A DNA stretch of 7,150 bases from positions 1 through 7,150 of the forward strand of contig CAZRWH010000047.1 in assembly GCA_964603905.1 (NCBI GenBank). Direction: 5' to 3'. The stretch is from CAZRWH01 sp964603905 (GTDB lineage Bacteria; Patescibacteriota; Gracilibacteria; UBA1369; UBA12470). Positions 5,370 through 7,150 of this stretch are shown piece by piece. The notes beneath the pieces were generated by a model, which had not been told where the DNA came from, made no database searches, and worked only from the letters and a program-made list of their open reading frames with translations. Numbering within the stretch: the first letter of the stretch is position 1; every line of letters begins with the position of its first letter. A program made the translations under genes and the position numbers.

Positions 5370-5394
5370 AAAAACCGTTTCGCGTTAGCGAAAC
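5370..5394 (-). terminator. Rho-independent terminator of the SLH-protein gene
   Basis: Read on the reverse strand, GTTTCGC-TAAC-GCGAAAC forms a perfect 7-bp stem with a 4-nt loop (5394-5377), followed by GG and five T residues (5374-5370). It lies 37 bp beyond the stop codon of the leftward SLH gene, the right place and orientation to end that transcript. Confidence 0.75.
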
Positions 5395-5400
5395 TCCAAG

Positions 5401-5431
5401 ACTACCACTACCACTACCCACTACTACTACC
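5401..5431 (+). repeat. Hexanucleotide array abutting the SLH gene stop codon
   Basis: Five units ACTACC, ACTACC, ACTACCC, ACTACT, ACTACC make up the whole stretch, one of them extended by a base. The array touches the TAA stop of the leftward SLH gene and so forms the start of its 3' untranslated region, just ahead of the terminator hairpin. Confidence 0.8.
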
Positions 5432-6766
5432 TTAAAAATCCGACCCTTCTCCTTCTTGAACATCCAAGATCACGTCAAACGATCTCTCGTATTTAAGCGT
5501 AGCATCAGCACCAGGACTGTAGTAGTAATCAACAGGTCCTGTTCCAACACCAATCGCGTCTGTTTCAATCAAGGTCTTGTCATCGAACAGCCCGAGCACA
5601 TAAGTTCCCATGCCGTCGACTTGAATGTATGTCCTCGCTTCTTCAAGGTACTCTTCCCATTCAGTAGTTGTAGTTACAGCGTCTGCCACATAAAGTGCGC
5701 TTGTTTGAATTGAATAAATCTCTTCGTGAGAATGCTCAGACAGTGCGCCATTTCCATAACTGCCGTACATAGCAAGAATAGTGTCATTTGGAAGGTAAAC
5801 ATACATATCCATAACAGGTTCAACATCGTCGTCATAATAAACCTGGAAAGCATATAAACCATTTACAGTAAGTTCATTGTATTCAACGTCATCACCATAA
5901 TCAGCAATGCTCATTACGTGTGTGAAAAAGCTACCTGCATCAAGTCCGTCCTCGTTTTGATGCACAAAAACACTAACGCTAGCAGAGTTAGGATATTGTC
6001 TGTCAAAACCTGCTTGGTTGTTTTCTTCATCTCGGTTCCAAAGTACAACTCCTCCATCCGATATCGTCAAAACCTGCCAGTCATAAGGATAATTAACCTC
6101 ATAGCCAAGTTCATTTTGATAAGCTCTCCAGTTGAGACTTATGTCGAACGCTGACATGTGATGCTCTTCGATATACATAATCCTATAAACCATCTCCGAT
6201 AATTTCGCACGGCTTACAGCTTGATTAGGATAAAGAAGTCCGTCGTCTTCGGGCTCAATTATATTTAGATTCTTGGCGTATTGTACAAAAGGTGAGTACC
6301 AGTCGTAACCAGGTACATCTTCATAAGGATCAGCATCAATATCGGTTTCACTCGCATCCTCATCATAAGTTGAAGTAAGAATCTTGATAGCTTCCGCCAA
6401 ATTCACGGTCGCATCAGGCCGAAAAGTTCCGTCATCATATCCACTAATAATTCCGTAATCATAAGCGGCAGCAACATATTTCAAATACCACGCGTCATTC
6501 GCAAGATCAGAAAAAGGAAGCTCGTAGCTTGTGCGATCTTCAACCTCAAGTCCAAGCCCAAGAAGTATTATCTTCAGAGCCTCAGCTCGATTTACATCGT
6601 TGTCAGGAAGAAAAGTCCCGTCTTCATATCCGTTAATAATTCCATTTTCCTTCAAATAGGTTATTGCAGGATAGTACTGATCAGTTTCTGCAACGTCCGA
6701 AAAACTCGCTTGAGCAAGCGGGACAATAAGTGCAGTCAAAACTAGTGATACAAGAAATTTTTTCAT
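5432..6766 (-). CDS. Exported S-layer-homology (SLH) domain protein
   Basis: The product is 444 residues from the preferred start. MKKFLVSLVLTALIVPLAQA is a classical signal peptide with an AQA cleavage site at 18-20. Three SLH repeats follow, at about 22-72, 85-134 and 148-200. Each has an (F/Y)xD(V/L) opening, a (G)Y(E/D)DGTF(L/R)PD-type core, and NRAE, NLAE or SRAK in place of the classical TRAE; the third repeat is the most degenerate. SLH domains generally anchor proteins to cell-wall polymers. From about 216 an uncharacterised acidic extracellular region begins with GYEVNYPYDWQV, reminiscent of PsbP/DUF1795-like openings, and ends in a tail with GTGPVDYYYSPGADATLKYE. An in-frame ATG 20 codons upstream exists but would put a cysteine-containing non-signal segment before the signal peptide. 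A terminator lies downstream, and a thioredoxin-fold lipoprotein gene precedes it 69 bp away on the same strand. Confidence 0.92.
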   Translation of the reverse strand: MKKFLVSLVLTALIVPLAQASFSDVAETDQYYPAITYLKENGIINGYEDGTFLPDNDVNRAEALKIILLGLGLEVEDRTSYELPFSDLANDAWYLKYVAAAYDYGIISGYDDGTFRPDATVNLAEAIKILTSTYDEDASETDIDADPYEDVPGYDWYSPFVQYAKNLNIIEPEDDGLLYPNQAVSRAKLSEMVYRIMYIEEHHMSAFDISLNWRAYQNELGYEVNYPYDWQVLTISDGGVVLWNRDEENNQAGFDRQYPNSASVSVFVHQNEDGLDAGSFFTHVMSIADYGDDVEYNELTVNGLYAFQVYYDDDVEPVMDMYVYLPNDTILAMYGSYGNGALSEHSHEEIYSIQTSALYVADAVTTTTEWEEYLEEARTYIQVDGMGTYVLGLFDDKTLIETDAIGVGTGPVDYYYSPGADATLKYERSFDVILDVQEGEGSDF

Positions 6767-6835
6767 ACATATTTTGTAACAAAAAAATCGCTCAAATGAT
6801 ACAAAAATCCCTTCCCCTAGACGCAAATCCTCTTA

Positions 6836-7150
6836 TTATTCCAAGGTGCATCCAGTTGCTTGAGCCAAAGCATCAAAACTCTTTACACCCGGATTGCCCA
6901 GAAATTCACCGTTCAGTTTCCAGGAAGGATAGTACAGAATTTCTTCCTCCAAACATTCCTCTGCATTGAACTGACAGTTAACATAATTAACCTCAGAAAT
7001 AGCATCTCCAAACATCGCTTTTTGGTCGAGACAATGGCCGCAAGAATCAGAACCATAAAAAACTGCCCCTTCGTCAGTTAGACATTTAGCAAAATCGGCA
7101 GTGACGCTACCAGAGCTACAGCCAGTTAATAGGAATAGGACAGCGAGAAT
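6836..7150 (-). CDS. Thioredoxin-fold lipoprotein with CGHC motif, N-terminus cut by window edge
   Basis: 104 residues are visible, ending in tandem TAA stops (6836-6838 and 6833-6835). The visible start ILAVLFLLTGCSSG is the end of a lipoprotein signal with an LTGC lipobox, so only a few residues lie beyond base 7150. The mature part has the layout of the small thioredoxin-like domain that elsewhere accompanies or is fused to vitamin K epoxide reductase (VKOR): FAKCLTDEGAVFYGSDSCGHC, spanning visible residues 20-40, a cis-proline region YYPSW (73-77), and a closing GVKSFDALAQATGC. The active-site pair is C37/C40 in CGHC, the same dipeptide as in eukaryotic PDI. Further cysteines at 23, 59, 66 and 101 fit the extra structural disulfides of this group. 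It probably makes or shuffles disulfide bonds in exported proteins. The SLH gene lies 69 bp downstream on the same strand, but the SLH protein itself has no cysteines in its mature part. Confidence 0.9.
   Translation of the reverse strand: MLAVLFLLTGCSSGSVTADFAKCLTDEGAVFYGSDSCGHCLDQKAMFGDAISEVNYVNCQFNAEECLEEEILYYPSWKLNGEFLGNPGVKSFDALAQATGCTLE

Noticed and set aside
6767..6826. Upstream in-frame ATG adding 20 residues to the SLH protein
   Set aside because: It would place a segment with FERFFCYKIC in front of a textbook signal peptide starting MKKFLVSL at 6766. The shorter start is far more sensible.
6767..6835. Separate promoter or terminator between the thioredoxin-fold and SLH genes
   Set aside because: No hairpin and no -10/-35 pair with proper spacing could be found. 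The two may be cotranscribed.
1..7150. Recoded UGA (glycine), as in Gracilibacteria
   Set aside because: YebC, malic enzyme, the SLH protein and the others contain no in-frame TGA, conserved glycines use GGN codons, and the lipoprotein gene appears to use TGA as a stop.

Overview
This window most resembles a piece of a streamlined bacterial genome of the Candidate Phyla Radiation (CPR), perhaps Peregrinibacteria-like. That placement is an inference. It rests on small compact genes, several acidic proteins with no recognisable family, a secreted S-layer-homology (SLH) protein beside a thioredoxin-fold lipoprotein, A/T-rich leaders almost without Shine-Dalgarno sequences, and intergenic tandem micro-repeats. 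The well-conserved genes read cleanly with the standard bacterial code (no in-frame TGA), so UGA recoding as in Gracilibacteria is not indicated.

Left part (1-2873). A nearly complete yebC-type regulator gene runs leftwards off the window edge. Back to back with it, from a shared 126-bp control region holding two divergent sigma-70-type promoters, start two closely spaced rightward genes (837-1715 and 1727-2377) for unknown proteins. A third small unknown gene (2448-2873) has its own good promoter.

Middle (2878-4766). A single-domain malic enzyme (leftward) converges on the third unknown gene with 4 bp between stop codons. It is preceded by, and overlaps in an ATGA junction, a tiny putative lipoprotein gene. 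The promoter for this pair sits in a very short divergent region and runs into the first codons of the rightward gene 4248-4766, which encodes a conserved but uncharacterised 172-residue protein. The promoter placement means expression in the two directions may interfere.

Right part (4767-7150). A four-helix membrane protein of the GlpM/DUF3147 type (4830-5162) is bracketed by degenerate heptanucleotide arrays in opposite orientation. The right-hand array contains a 100-N scaffold gap. The stretch 5284-5431 holds the rest of that array, a strong hairpin, a rho-independent terminator for the leftward SLH gene, and a hexanucleotide array touching that gene's stop codon. The SLH gene (5432-6766) encodes an exported protein with three SLH repeats and an uncharacterised C-terminal region. 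Upstream of it, on the same strand, is the 3' part of a CGHC thioredoxin-fold lipoprotein gene cut by the window edge. These two form the cell-envelope part of the window.

No RNA gene, CRISPR array, transposase or phage gene was seen. No clear new multi-gene system is evident. The most unusual content is the micro-repeat-rich interval 4792-5431 and the unknown gene trio 837-2873.
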